This document shows, piece after piece, positions 1 through 9,389 of a stretch of DNA of 64,000 bases (position 1 is the first letter of the stretch; each line of letters starts with the position of its first letter). The notes beneath the pieces were generated by a model. The model was not told where the DNA came from, did no database searches, and saw nothing but the letters and a program-made list of their open reading frames with translations. Source of the stretch: JAQUCI01 sp034932685. Its GTDB lineage: Bacteria > Bacillota_I > Bacilli_A > Erysipelotrichales > Erysipelotrichaceae. Position numbers and translations under genes: made by a program. The DNA lies in NCBI GenBank assembly GCA_034932685.1, contig JAYFOM010000015.1:1-64000 (forward strand), given 5' to 3'.

Positions 1-32
1 TCCTCTTGTTGGATCGTTCGTTTCTTAAACAT
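1..32 (-). CDS. 5' end of an unidentified gene, cut by the window edge
   Basis: An ATG at position 32 on the minus strand opens a frame reading MFKKRTIQQE that runs off the left edge. An AGAGGA ribosome binding site lies about six bases upstream of the ATG. Only ten residues are visible, so no function can be given. It lies downstream of engB but is separated from it by a terminator, so it is probably a new transcription unit. Confidence 0.5.
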   Translation of the reverse strand, partial: MFKKRTIQQE

Positions 33-109
33 AGTTTGTCCTCTACTTATCTACTAAAATTTTACCATTATCTTGCCTTTCTTAATAGTATTCTTCTAAC
101 CAAATAAAA

Positions 110-164
110 AGACTGTTAACTTATTTTGTCAACAGTCTGAAAGCTATCCAATCGGATAGCTTTC
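110..164 (-). terminator. Tandem hairpins and terminator after engB
   Basis: Two adjacent hairpins follow the engB stop. The first (139-164) is a perfect 11-bp stem, GAAAGCTATCC with a four-base loop. The second (110-138) is an 11-bp stem with one G-U pair and a seven-base loop, followed on the minus strand by TTTTTATTT. The second has the form of an intrinsic terminator and ends the tig-lon-engB unit. The first may help pausing or mRNA stability. Confidence 0.8.
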
Positions 165-165
165 A

Positions 166-744
166 TTAAATATATGATAGTATTTTTTGCCAAGTAAATG
201 TGACAATATTTGTATTAGAATGATCAAAGATGATCAGATCATCACTTTCAACCGATAACAAATTTATTAACTTGTTTTTCTGAATCAATTGCTTAGAATA
301 TGATAGTTTATCACTTTTAGTAATAATCATGATATAGGGTATTTGATGATGTTTGAAATAATCAATCATCGCTATATCATCAACACTCGGATCTCTTCTT
401 ATATCTAGTAACAAAACACAGAGTTTCAAGTTTTCCCTTTTTTGAATATACTCATCCATCAATTGCCCAAAGAAACGATAGTTACTCTTAACTTCCTTTT
501 GAAAGCCATAACCCGGCGCATCAACAATCATCAAACGTTCATCGATATCATAAAAGTTCAATAGTCGTGTTTTGCCTGGTGTTATGCCAACATATGCTAA
601 ACTTTTTCGCTTAACCATTGTATTGATAAATGAAGATTTACCAACATTACTGCGACCACACAACAAAATTTCTGGTAGTGTTGTGTTTGGCCATTGTTTG
701 CTTGATGCGGCTGAAATAACCAATTTGGGCTGTTTGACAAGCAT
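166..744 (-). CDS. engB: Ribosome biogenesis GTPase YsxC/EngB
   Basis: Small TRAFAC-class GTPase of 192 aa, the usual length for EngB/YsxC, which acts in late assembly of the large ribosomal subunit. The G motifs are in order: G1 GRSNVGKSS at residues 30-38, the G2 threonine in GITPGKT (53-59), G3 DAPGYG at 75-80 and G4 TKSD at 142-145. Its ATG overlaps the lon stop codon by one base (TAATG), so the two are probably translationally coupled. lon-engB is also the Bacillus order. Nothing odd is seen. Confidence 0.96.
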   Translation of the reverse strand: MLVKQPKLVISAASSKQWPNTTLPEILLCGRSNVGKSSFINTMVKRKSLAYVGITPGKTRLLNFYDIDERLMIVDAPGYGFQKEVKSNYRFFGQLMDEYIQKRENLKLCVLLLDIRRDPSVDDIAMIDYFKHHQIPYIMIITKSDKLSYSKQLIQKNKLINLLSVESDDLIIFDHSNTNIVTFTWQKILSYI

Positions 745-3059
745 TATACTAACGCTCTTTTCAATACTTGATCCATACTTTCAACTGTATATATCTTTAA
801 GCTCTGCTTAACAGTTTCAGGAATATCATCAATATCTTTTAAGTTCTGTTTCGGAATTAAGACTGTTTCAATACCACAGCGATGTGCTGCCATGGTTTTT
901 TCTTTTAAACCCCCTATCGGGAGTACATTGCCACGCAATGTAACTTCGCCTGTCATCGCTAGATTTGCTAAGACTGGACGATGTGTTAATGCTGAGATGA
1001 TGGCAGTAGTCAATGTTATACCTGCACTAGGTCCATCTTTTGGCACAGCTCCTTCTGGAACATGCAAATGAATGTCATGTTTTTCAAAGAAAGAAGGGTC
1101 TATATGATATTTAACCGCATTAGATTTGACGTAACCTAAAGCTATCTCAGCACTCTCTTTCATAACTTCACCTAATTGACCAGTGACTATTAAATTGCCT
1201 TTACCTTCAAATGTTGTGACTTCAATTGCTAAAACATCACCACCAAATGAAGTATAAGCAAGGCCTGTAGCTACACCTACTTGATCACTTTTTTCTTTAA
1301 CACCAAACTCATACATTTCTTTACCTAACCATTCCAAGATTAGTTTGCGAGTTACTTTGATGCTACGTTTTTTATTCTTCAAAATTTCAAGTACTGTTTT
1401 ACGACACAAAGCTGAAATGACACGTTCAAGCTGTCTTACCCCTGCTTCTCTTGTATAATGTCGGATCAAATACAATAATTCTGTCTCTTCAATCTTAAAT
1501 TGTTTCATCACTAAACCATTACTTTTTGCTTGTTTTGGTATTAAGTGATTAATCGCAATATGAACCTTTTCTTCTTCTGTATATGAGGAAAGATTAATGA
1601 TTTCAAGACGATCACGTAAAGCATCAGGAATATTATCAAGATAATTTGCTGTCGCAATAAACATGACCTTTGATAGATCATAGGGCTCTTCAAGATAATG
1701 ATCACTAAACATATTGTTTTGTTCTGGATCTAAAACTTCAAGCATAGCACTGCTAGGATCACCTTTATAATCACTACCCAATTTATCAATTTCATCGATC
1801 AAGAAAACGGGATTGATAGTTTTTGCACGCTTCATTCCTTGAATTACTCTTCCTGGCATACTACCTAAATAAGTACGACGATGTCCTCTTATTTCTGCTT
1901 CATCACGAACACCACCAAGGCTTGCCTTTACAAAACTCCGATTAAGTGATCTTGCGATTGACTTGCCTAAAGATGTCTTACCAGTGCCAGGTGGCCCTAC
2001 TAAACACAAGATTGGTGCGTTAAGTGACTTAGTCATGTTTTTAACTGCTAAGTACTCTAGTATGCGCTCCTTAACCTTTTTCAATCCATAATGATCTTCA
2101 TCTAAGATTTGAGCTGCCAAGTTTAAATCTTCATTATCGACACTTTCTTGATACCAAGGTGTTTCAAGTAACCAATCTAAGTAGTTACGAATTACCCCTG
2201 ATTCACCAGTGCTAGATGGTAATGATTCATATCGTTTTAACTCTTCCAAAGCTTTATTTTTAATATGTTCAGGATATGGATTGTTCAAAATCTTTTCCCT
2301 TAGCATATCCGTATCATCTTCGGTTGAGCTAACATCACCCAATTCTTCTTTAATTGCTTTTAATCTTTCACGTAGATAATATTCGCGTTGTCCTTCATCA
2401 ATTTTTTCTTTTACTTTATCATTGATTCCAGTTTCGATCACCGCTAATTCTTTCTCATATTCCATCTCTTGAATGACTTTTAATAAGCGTTGATTAACCT
2501 CATAAGTTTCCAACAGTTCTTGTTTCTTATCAATAGTCAGTGGATAATATTGAGCGAATTGATCAGCTAATTGCTGAGCACTTACTCCCTTAGTAAGTTG
2601 AACAATGATTTCTTTTGGTAAACGGTTATTGTTAGAAGCGATACTTTCAATTTCTTTAGCGATACGACGAATTAACGCCATTTCTTCCATGGCATCGCCT
2701 TTGATATCTTCTATTGTTCTAATTGTCGCAAAGAACATTTTTTCATCTTCATTAATGTTGATGATCGCTGCTCTTTTCAAGCCGCTAAATGTTACTCGCT
2801 TAAAACCATTGCGTTGTTTGACTTCTTTTATGACACAAAGTGTACCCACCTTGTAAATATCATCAATCGATGGATTTTCTACCAGTATGTCTTTTTGACA
2901 CACGACAAATACATGATTATCAAATAGTTGTTGTGACTCATCAAGGGCATTTATGCTCTTATCTCTACCAACTTCAATGATAATATCTTGATTTGGGAAT
3001 ATGACAACACCACGCGTACATATTACCGGTACACTTAATTCCAATAAGTTGTCCTCCAT
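744..3059 (-). CDS. lon: ATP-dependent protease La (LonA)
   Basis: Cytoplasmic AAA+ serine protease of 771 aa, full length for LonA, which degrades misfolded and regulatory proteins. An N-terminal substrate-binding domain covers about residues 1-200, followed by coiled coil. The AAA+ module has Walker A GPPGTGKT at 355-362 and Walker B FLIDEID at 419-425. The protease domain carries the catalytic serine in PKDGPSAG (Ser678) and lysine in GGLKEK (Lys721). AGGAGG stands before the ATG. It lies downstream of tig, 37 bases away, across a small terminator-like hairpin. In Bacillus clpX and lonB sit between these genes; both are missing here. Confidence 0.97.
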   Translation of the reverse strand: MEDNLLELSVPVICTRGVVIFPNQDIIIEVGRDKSINALDESQQLFDNHVFVVCQKDILVENPSIDDIYKVGTLCVIKEVKQRNGFKRVTFSGLKRAAIININEDEKMFFATIRTIEDIKGDAMEEMALIRRIAKEIESIASNNNRLPKEIIVQLTKGVSAQQLADQFAQYYPLTIDKKQELLETYEVNQRLLKVIQEMEYEKELAVIETGINDKVKEKIDEGQREYYLRERLKAIKEELGDVSSTEDDTDMLREKILNNPYPEHIKNKALEELKRYESLPSSTGESGVIRNYLDWLLETPWYQESVDNEDLNLAAQILDEDHYGLKKVKERILEYLAVKNMTKSLNAPILCLVGPPGTGKTSLGKSIARSLNRSFVKASLGGVRDEAEIRGHRRTYLGSMPGRVIQGMKRAKTINPVFLIDEIDKLGSDYKGDPSSAMLEVLDPEQNNMFSDHYLEEPYDLSKVMFIATANYLDNIPDALRDRLEIINLSSYTEEEKVHIAINHLIPKQAKSNGLVMKQFKIEETELLYLIRHYTREAGVRQLERVISALCRKTVLEILKNKKRSIKVTRKLILEWLGKEMYEFGVKEKSDQVGVATGLAYTSFGGDVLAIEVTTFEGKGNLIVTGQLGEVMKESAEIALGYVKSNAVKYHIDPSFFEKHDIHLHVPEGAVPKDGPSAGITLTTAIISALTHRPVLANLAMTGEVTLRGNVLPIGGLKEKTMAAHRCGIETVLIPKQNLKDIDDIPETVKQSLKIYTVESMDQVLKRALV

Positions 3060-3079
3060 TGTAATTCCTCCTTTTCAAA

Positions 3080-3097
3080 AAAGACGCATAGCGTCTT
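3080..3097 (-). terminator. Short hairpin with T-run between tig and lon
   Basis: On the minus strand AAAGACGC, a three-base loop and GCGTCTTT are followed directly by more T residues. The stem overlaps the tig stop codon. It has the form of an intrinsic terminator and may lower, without abolishing, readthrough from tig into lon, whose ribosome binding site starts immediately after it. Confidence 0.65.
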
Positions 3098-4368
3098 TAA
3101 ATTATGGCTTTTTTGATATGATCATATGCTTTTCTAATTGCTAGATCATAGGCCAAGGCATTAGCTGTTATTGCCTCCTTGACTTTTTCAACTTCCATTT
3201 TGTATAAATTCGCCATTGTTTGATATTCTGCTTCGACTTCTTCATCTGATGCAGTTAAATTCTCAGCTTTCGCAATAGCTCCTAATACCAGTCTTGCTTT
3301 TACCTTGTTATGAGCATCTGGACGCATTTGTTCCCTTAAAGCTGCTTCATCTTGACCGGTAAATTGCTTGTATAGATCCATATTTAGACCTTGTTGCGCT
3401 AAACGATTTACAAATTCTTCATATGTACGATTTAATTCGTCTTCAATCATGATATCAGGTATATCAATCTCACTACCATCAACCACCTTAGTCAATAACT
3501 CGTTTTCAGCTTCATCTGCTACTGCTTTTTCTTTTGCACTCAATAGTTCTGCTGATAAGCTGGCTCTTAGTTGTTCTAATGTTTCAACATCTTTACGATC
3601 GACTTCTTTCGCAAAATCATCACTTAATTCAGGTAAAACTCTTGTTTTGATCTCATTAACTTTGACTTTGAACACAACTTCTTTTCCAGCTAATTCTTCA
3701 GCTTGATAATCAGCGGGAAAGGTTACATTGATCGCTTTTTCTTCATTTGTGGTCATACCAATCAATTGTTCTTCAAAACCAGGAATGAAACTATTTGAGC
3801 CAATTTCAAGTGGATGATTTTCACCTTTACCACCATCAAATGCTACATCATCTTTGAAGCCTTCAAAATCAATTACCGCTGTGTCACCGTTTTCAACAGT
3901 TCCATCTTTGACTGTAAGTTCTGCAAAACGCTCTTGAAGCTCTTTAAGTTTTGCATCAACATCTTCATCAGTTACAACAGCTTCAGCTTTCTTAATTGAA
4001 ATCTCACTATAAGAACCAAGTTTTACTTCTGGTTCTAATGTTAACTTAAACGTTAAAGTTACTTCCTCAGCAGTCATTTTATCAAGGCTTAACTCAGGAC
4101 GGGCAATAATTTGAAGTTGATGCTCATCTATACCTTTCACCAAAGCATCTGTAGCAACTTCTTCAACTGCTTCCATTAAAATGCTTTGTTCTTTGATTTG
4201 TTTTTTGATCAACGCTTTTGGTGCCTGACCTTTACGAAAGCCTGGCAATTCTACATTCTTAGCTAATTTATTAAACGCTTTCTCTTGAGCGTCTAACCAT
4301 TGTTGACCGTTAATAACGACTTTTAGCTCACCTTGAGCTTTTTCTTGTAGTGTCCATGTTGTTTCCAT
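3097..4368 (-). CDS. tig: Trigger factor, ribosome-bound chaperone
   Basis: Trigger factor of 423 aa, which binds the ribosome exit tunnel and shields nascent chains. The ribosome-docking signature GFRKGQAPK is at residues 43-51. An FKBP-type prolyl isomerase domain lies at about 150-245 (VENGDTAVIDFEG onward) and a helical C-terminal chaperone domain follows. The gene is preceded by a consensus sigma-A promoter and a CIRCE element, so it is probably induced on heat or unfolding stress through HrcA. It heads the tig-lon-engB cluster. AGGAGG lies before the ATG. Confidence 0.96.
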   Translation of the reverse strand: METTWTLQEKAQGELKVVINGQQWLDAQEKAFNKLAKNVELPGFRKGQAPKALIKKQIKEQSILMEAVEEVATDALVKGIDEHQLQIIARPELSLDKMTAEEVTLTFKLTLEPEVKLGSYSEISIKKAEAVVTDEDVDAKLKELQERFAELTVKDGTVENGDTAVIDFEGFKDDVAFDGGKGENHPLEIGSNSFIPGFEEQLIGMTTNEEKAINVTFPADYQAEELAGKEVVFKVKVNEIKTRVLPELSDDFAKEVDRKDVETLEQLRASLSAELLSAKEKAVADEAENELLTKVVDGSEIDIPDIMIEDELNRTYEEFVNRLAQQGLNMDLYKQFTGQDEAALREQMRPDAHNKVKARLVLGAIAKAENLTASDEEVEAEYQTMANLYKMEVEKVKEAITANALAYDLAIRKAYDHIKKAII

Positions 4369-4394
4369 CTGTTCCTCCTATAGACTGCATTCTT

Positions 4395-4422
4395 ATTATA
4401 TCATTAATATTAGCACTGTCAA
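4395..4422 (-). promoter_or_regulatory. Sigma-A promoter of tig
   Basis: On the minus strand TTGACA (4422-4417) and TATAAT (4400-4395) are separated by 16 bases, both perfect hexamers. The -35 box lies inside the CIRCE element, so HrcA bound there should block RNA polymerase. The promoter points into tig and through it to lon and engB. Confidence 0.85.
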
Positions 4423-4436
4423 CTATTGAGTGCTAA
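4410..4436 (-). promoter_or_regulatory. CIRCE operator (HrcA binding site)
   Basis: TTAGCACTG-N9-GAGTGCTAA, a 9-9-9 inverted repeat that differs from the CIRCE consensus TTAGCACTC-N9-GAGTGCTAA at one base. CIRCE is bound by the repressor HrcA and normally controls groESL and dnaK operons. Here it overlaps the -35 box of tig and also the stop codon of the upstream gene at 4433. hrcA itself is not in the window. Confidence 0.88.
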
Positions 4437-5143
4437 ATAGCGATATCCATTAATATTTCTTCATTAATCCTATTTTCAAGTTTGATGTCTTCCCAACGAT
4501 TTAAATCATTCATAACCTTAAGTACATAACGCAAGATTGAGTAAGTTAATATTTCAGTCTCATCTTCATCATAAGTTTCAGGTAATTTCAAATAAGCTAA
4601 CTGATGAAGTACATCAAGACTCATATTCAACAAACTTGGATCATTATCACTCAGTAAAGCAATTAATCTTTCATTACATAGTATATAACCATCTGATGTT
4701 TCTGGCATAAGTAATGAGGATGGAATGATCTGATATTGATAACCTTCTTTTTCAACTGTTATTTCCTCGTTTAATTGTTGTTGTATACATATAGCGATTA
4801 AATAACTCTTGATGATTGGTAGATTATCATTCAGTAGATATTCTTTAACAATGTCAATGTAATTGCGAATATTTAGTTGTGCTAGATATTCCATAGCTTG
4901 AATTTGTTTTTGAACATTACCTACTAAAAGCACTCTAAGTCTTTCACTGTCTTGTTCGATCTTAGTAACGTTGTCTTCAATTGGTGGCAGTTGACTTAAG
5001 ATATCATTTAGCTTTTGCTCAATCGCTAATGGGACATAAGGCATGCTTAACTCTTCTTTGATGATATTTCTTACCGTTTGATAATCGTTACCGTTTAATG
5101 CCGTTTTTATTTTGTTAATAAGTAACTCATAATAGTTTTCCAT
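4433..5143 (-). CDS. Helical hypothetical protein (possibly DUF3196-like)
   Basis: A 236-aa protein beginning MENYYELL. This start is chosen because GGGGGA stands just before it; a further upstream in-frame start has no such site. The chain is leucine-, glutamate- and asparagine-rich and looks all-helical, with no membrane segment or enzyme motif. It recalls the DUF3196 family of TPR-like proteins in Firmicutes and mollicutes, but that is recollection, not a search result. Its stop codon overlaps the CIRCE element of tig. Function unknown. Confidence 0.75.
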   Translation of the reverse strand: MENYYELLINKIKTALNGNDYQTVRNIIKEELSMPYVPLAIEQKLNDILSQLPPIEDNVTKIEQDSERLRVLLVGNVQKQIQAMEYLAQLNIRNYIDIVKEYLLNDNLPIIKSYLIAICIQQQLNEEITVEKEGYQYQIIPSSLLMPETSDGYILCNERLIALLSDNDPSLLNMSLDVLHQLAYLKLPETYDEDETEILTYSILRYVLKVMNDLNRWEDIKLENRINEEILMDIAI

Positions 5144-5198
5144 GATGTCCCCCAAAACATTGAAAGTATAACACATTTTATTATTTAGTAATATAAAA

Positions 5199-5226
5199 AT
5201 GACCTGAATCATCAGCTTCAGGTCAT
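5199..5226 (-). terminator. Terminator after nagA
   Basis: A 9-bp stem (ATGACCTGA / TCAGGTCAT) with a ten-base loop, followed on the minus strand by TTTTATATT. It lies just after the nagA stop codon and ends the deoC-nagA transcript. T-rich sequence also follows on the plus strand, so it could act in both directions. Confidence 0.8.
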
Positions 5227-5232
5227 CATTTT

Positions 5233-6393
5233 TTATCTTTGATAAACAAGTCTTCCTCTTACAAAGGTTGCTTTAACCTGATTATCTTTATCTAATACAC
5301 ATAGATCAGCATCCATGTTTGGATAAAGTCTACCTTTATTTGTGGCCTTGATCAAAATTGCTGGATTTACTGCTGTCATCTGTACGATATCATTGAGATT
5401 ACAGCCAACAGTAGCTATCAAGTAATTAACAGCATCGATCATACCAAAAGCACTACCAGCTCTTCTACCTGTTTCCTTAACCCAAACATGTGTCTTTTCT
5501 TTTTGACACAATAGATTACTAAAAACAAACTCGCCATCAGGCATTCCTTTACCAAGCATGGCATCAGTAATGATAACAATTCTTTTACTAGTAAGATACT
5601 TATATGTCATTCTAATAACATCATCAGCGATATGGAAACCATCACAGATCAATTCACAAAAACTGTTATCATCAAGAAAAGCACCCGTTACAACACCGGG
5701 TTCTCGATGTAAGTGTTGTGAATTAGCATTATATAAATGTGTAAAGCCATCAGCACCATAGCTAAGTGCTTTTAGTACTTGTTGGGCATTAGCAGCCGAA
5801 TGTCCGATCATCGTCGTAATATTATGCTGTTTCAAAGCCTTTATAAAACCCTCCATGCCATTGAGTTCTGGCGCTATTGTCATACTTACTAATTTATCGC
5901 CAGCAGCCTGAATCATTTCGCTTAACTCATTGATACTAGGATCACGTAGATATCGCTCATCCATCAAAGCTTTATATTCTTGACTTAAATAAGGACCTTC
6001 AGCATGAACACCAAGGAAATCAGCCCCATTTTGTTTGATATCAAGATCTTTATAACTCTTAAGTATGTTTAGTGTATCTTGATGAGAAACTACTGTTAAA
6101 GAAGCTAAAAACGCTGTACAACCATCTTTTACAACATTAGTACTGATAGCATCTATAACCTCAGCACCACCATTGATCGCATCATGATTAACAGCCCCAT
6201 GAATGTGAGAATCAATAAAGCCAGGTAAGACATTAGCATTATCAAGATCAATGATCTCAGCTTTTTCATCTTCTTTTAAATCAGCAAGATCAATAACTGC
6301 CGAAATCAAACCATCCTCAATTATCATTGCCCCATTATCAACTTTAGAACTACCATCAAGATAGAATGTAGCGTTTTTTAGAATTGTTTTCAT
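5233..6393 (-). CDS. nagA: N-acetylglucosamine-6-phosphate deacetylase
   Basis: Amidohydrolase of 386 aa, normal for NagA, which converts GlcNAc-6-P to GlcN-6-P and acetate in amino-sugar and cell-wall recycling. The metal-site HxH is in IDSHIHGAVNHD near residue 63. Further family blocks are HAEGPYLS, GHSAANAQQ, THLYNANS and the catalytic Asp in ITDAMLGKG. The start overlaps the deoC stop by four bases (ATGA), so the two are co-translated. A terminator follows. The SIS-domain protein at 14532 may supply the next (deaminase) step. Confidence 0.94.
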   Translation of the reverse strand: MKTILKNATFYLDGSSKVDNGAMIIEDGLISAVIDLADLKEDEKAEIIDLDNANVLPGFIDSHIHGAVNHDAINGGAEVIDAISTNVVKDGCTAFLASLTVVSHQDTLNILKSYKDLDIKQNGADFLGVHAEGPYLSQEYKALMDERYLRDPSINELSEMIQAAGDKLVSMTIAPELNGMEGFIKALKQHNITTMIGHSAANAQQVLKALSYGADGFTHLYNANSQHLHREPGVVTGAFLDDNSFCELICDGFHIADDVIRMTYKYLTSKRIVIITDAMLGKGMPDGEFVFSNLLCQKEKTHVWVKETGRRAGSAFGMIDAVNYLIATVGCNLNDIVQMTAVNPAILIKATNKGRLYPNMDADLCVLDKDNQVKATFVRGRLVYQR

Positions 6394-7076
6394 AATCCTA
6401 ATGCCTGCTTATATTCCTCGATAATACTTACACCATTGCTAGTACCAATACGACTTGCACCAGCATCGATCATTTCTATCATCGTCTTTAAATCTCTAAT
6501 ACCACCAGCCGCTTTTACTTTGACTTCATCTAAAACAATTGATTTCATTAGTTTAACATCTTCAAGCGTTGCACCACCTGTACCAAAACCAGTCGAAGTC
6601 TTGATAAAATCAGGTTTTACTTCTTTTGCGATCAGAGCAACCGCCGCAATCTCATCTTTGCTAAGATAACAGTTTTCAAAGATCACTTTTAATAAGATAT
6701 TATTTTTATCACAAACTGCTTTAATCTTCATCATTTCTTCTTTGATATAAGCTAAATTGCCGTTTTTTAACTCGGTGATATTGATCATATAATCAATTTC
6801 ATCAGCACCATCAAGAATTGCCTGTTGCGTTTCAAAAACCTTAACTTCAATTGTCGTTTGCCCTAATGGAAAACCTATCGCTGCGCCAACATGAACATCC
6901 GTGTCTGCCAATAACATCTTACATTGCTTAACTGGATAAGAGTTGATAGCCGTCATCGCAAACCCATATGTACGTGCTTCATCACACAACTTGATGAAAT
7001 CCGCTTTTGTCGCAAAAGCCTTCAAATAAGTATGATCGATAAATTTCGCCAATTCAGATACGGTATAGTTTTTCAT
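6390..7076 (-). CDS. deoC: Deoxyribose-phosphate aldolase
   Basis: Class I aldolase of 228 aa splitting 2-deoxyribose-5-phosphate into glyceraldehyde-3-phosphate and acetaldehyde, in deoxynucleoside breakdown. The Schiff-base lysine is in FIKTSTGFG, the second active-site lysine in VKAAGGIRD and the catalytic Asp in DEIDYMIN. I start it at MKNYTVSEL because GGGGGGAA lies directly upstream; a frame start seven codons earlier has no site. It is first in a two-gene unit with nagA. The stop is TGA. Confidence 0.95.
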   Translation of the reverse strand: MKNYTVSELAKFIDHTYLKAFATKADFIKLCDEARTYGFAMTAINSYPVKQCKMLLADTDVHVGAAIGFPLGQTTIEVKVFETQQAILDGADEIDYMINITELKNGNLAYIKEEMMKIKAVCDKNNILLKVIFENCYLSKDEIAAVALIAKEVKPDFIKTSTGFGTGGATLEDVKLMKSIVLDEVKVKAAGGIRDLKTMIEMIDAGASRIGTSNGVSIIEEYKQALGL

Positions 7077-7151
7077 TTTCCCCCCTATGTTTGTCATTAC
7101 AACTATATTTTATTTAAACAAGCCTTCTAATACAATCAAAGTGTTTAATTT

Positions 7152-8852
7152 TCACTTAAGTTTGTTTTTATCAAAGGTATTTAAAAAATCATTAGCAACT
7201 TTCGCAACATCAGATAATCCTTCTTCACCAAACGGTGTTGTTAAGCCAGCAGTATCTACAAGTTCACTGAATGTTAATGTTCCAGCTTTTCTTACAAGAG
7301 CTAAGTAATCAAGCCATGTTTGTTTTCTGTCACTTTGCATCTTAGCCCAAAACTGTAACGCAACAGCTTGTGCTAGACAATAATCAATGTAATAAAATGG
7401 AGAACTATAAATATGTTGTTGTCTTTGCCAGCCTTTTCCTTCACCATAAAAAGGCAAGTCTGCAATTTTCAACCAAGGACGATATATCGCTTCTAATTCA
7501 CGCCATTTTTCATGTCGCTCTTCTTTTGTTAAACCTGGGTTTTCATAAACGATATGTTGAAAGTGATCAACCATTGTACCATAAGGAATAAAAGTTAATG
7601 CCCCTTCAAGATGACCATAATAGAATTTATCCGTATCGTCTTTAAAAAAGCCCTCAGCCCAAGGCCAAGCAAAGAATTCCATGGTCATTGAATGTATTTC
7701 ACATGATTCTAAAGTTGGATTGCGATATTCAAGTGGAAATACATCTTTTGCCATATAAGCCGCAAAAGCGTGACCTGCTTCATGTGTCATAACTTCAACA
7801 TCGTGTTGGGTGCCATTAAAATTCGCAAAGATAAACGGTGCTTTGTAATCAGCGAATTCCGTACAGAATCCACCACCCGCTTTTCCCTTCTTACTTAAAA
7901 CATCTAGTAGTTGATTATCATACATAAAATCGATAAATTCTTTGGTCTCATCTGATAATTCATGATACATTTTGCGAGCATGAGCCAAGATATCATCAGC
8001 ACTACCATGCGGTTTAGCATTACCACTTCGGTAAGTTAAAGCATCATCAACAAAACTCATCGGATACGCAACACCAATTCGTGAAGCTTGTTGTTTTTTT
8101 AACATGTCAGCTAAAGGGACAATATATTTAACTACCGCTTCTCGAAACTTGCTAACATCCTTTTGATCATAACTATTTCTAACCATGCGATAATAACCTA
8201 ATTCAACAAAGTTCTTGTAGCCAAGTTTGTTGGCAATCTTTGTTCTGATCTTTACAAGTTTGTCATATATTTCATCAAGATTATCTTTATTATCGACATA
8301 AAATTTACTCTCCGCTAACCATGCTTCTCTTCTAATTTTATCATCAGCTGATTGCTTGTATGGACTAAGCTGTGATAATGTCTTTAAATCATCATCAAAC
8401 ATGATTTGAGCTGATGCGATCAGCTTAGCATACTCAGTTGTCAATCGATTCTCTTCTTGTAGTTCAGTAATTACTTCTGGTTTAAATGTCTTAAGTTGCA
8501 TTTCAGCATTCTTAAACAATAAATCACCAAACGAATTAACAAAATCAGCTTTAAATTTGCTACTTAGTAAAGCCAAAGTAAATTTTTGCATAGTAGCTTC
8601 CAATTTTGGCATTACATTATCCCAATATGCTTGTTCTTTATCATAAAAATCATCATTAGTATCAATCTGTTGTCTAACTGCCGCTAAAGTGCTTTGCGTA
8701 CTAATTTTGGCTAATAATGATTGCCAATCCTTAAAAGCATCAAAAGCTTCCTCTTTAGTATTAGCATTAGTAAATTGGAAGATTATCCTTTCTCCTGTTG
8801 CAATTATTGAGTTATCATCAAGTCTAGCGTAAGGCATTTCTATAAATTTCAT
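7152..8852 (-). CDS. M3-family oligoendopeptidase (PepF-like)
   Basis: Zinc metallopeptidase of 566 aa in the M3 (thimet/oligoendopeptidase F) family, which cuts short cytosolic peptides. The zinc site HEAGH is at residues 357-361 and the third ligand is Glu385 in LESCEIHSM. The N-terminal half is helical, as in the family, and there is no signal peptide. It follows the nucleotidyltransferase-fold gene by 12 bases, so the two are probably cotranscribed. Exact subfamily and symbol are not certain. Confidence 0.93.
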   Translation of the reverse strand: MKFIEMPYARLDDNSIIATGERIIFQFTNANTKEEAFDAFKDWQSLLAKISTQSTLAAVRQQIDTNDDFYDKEQAYWDNVMPKLEATMQKFTLALLSSKFKADFVNSFGDLLFKNAEMQLKTFKPEVITELQEENRLTTEYAKLIASAQIMFDDDLKTLSQLSPYKQSADDKIRREAWLAESKFYVDNKDNLDEIYDKLVKIRTKIANKLGYKNFVELGYYRMVRNSYDQKDVSKFREAVVKYIVPLADMLKKQQASRIGVAYPMSFVDDALTYRSGNAKPHGSADDILAHARKMYHELSDETKEFIDFMYDNQLLDVLSKKGKAGGGFCTEFADYKAPFIFANFNGTQHDVEVMTHEAGHAFAAYMAKDVFPLEYRNPTLESCEIHSMTMEFFAWPWAEGFFKDDTDKFYYGHLEGALTFIPYGTMVDHFQHIVYENPGLTKEERHEKWRELEAIYRPWLKIADLPFYGEGKGWQRQQHIYSSPFYYIDYCLAQAVALQFWAKMQSDRKQTWLDYLALVRKAGTLTFSELVDTAGLTTPFGEEGLSDVAKVANDFLNTFDKNKLK

Positions 8853-8864
8853 ATTTTTCCCTTC

Positions 8865-9389
8865 CTACATTAAGTTTATCAAATAAGTCTTTAGATCATC
8901 TGGTATATTTTGTTTAATTAGGTAATCTACTCGTAATTGATCACACTTGACATCGTTAAGCCAATAATCAATTATCATATTAATTTTATCACTACGCTTG
9001 ATCAACCAATAGATATAAAACCAATCTTCCAAAAACATATAATTACGATTGTTGCGTTCTTGAACTTGACTTATATCATTAAGTTGATAGCGATAACAGT
9101 CAAGTTGATAATAAACTCCCATATCAGCCATGACATCAACTTTTACCCCGTTAAAATCATATTTACCATAAAAAAATGATTTATATTGCCGATCAGTAGC
9201 GAAAGTAGCTTTTTCATAAGATGCAAAGAGCTGTTTAAATCGCTTCACATCACTAGTTTTGATGAAAATATCAATATCATTGACCCTTACATCAAAATAA
9301 ATATCTTTTATCATTCTGGAACCACCGATACCATAAAGGATATTATTCTGCTTACAAAGATTTGCAATATACTCGATTGTCCTATCCAT
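8865..9389 (-). CDS. Nucleotidyltransferase-fold protein
   Basis: A 174-aa protein with the start of a DNA-polymerase-beta-like nucleotidyltransferase fold: GIGGSRMI (residues 20-27) followed by NDIDIFI (37-43), the usual G-G-S and D-x-D metal pattern. The rest has no recognisable domain. Relatives include aminoglycoside- and tRNA-modifying enzymes and antitoxin-type MNT proteins; I cannot choose between them. It overlaps the upstream glycosyltransferase gene by eight bases, so it may be functionally tied to it. Substrate unknown. Confidence 0.7.
   Translation of the reverse strand: MDRTIEYIANLCKQNNILYGIGGSRMIKDIYFDVRVNDIDIFIKTSDVKRFKQLFASYEKATFATDRQYKSFFYGKYDFNGVKVDVMADMGVYYQLDCYRYQLNDISQVQERNNRNYMFLEDWFYIYWLIKRSDKINMIIDYWLNDVKCDQLRVDYLIKQNIPDDLKTYLINLM

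Noticed and set aside
6390..8852. Possibility that TGA encodes Trp (Mycoplasma/Spiroplasma code)
   Set aside because: deoC, pepF, holA and others end at TGA exactly where the protein family ends, and Trp codons are TGG. The standard bacterial code fits.
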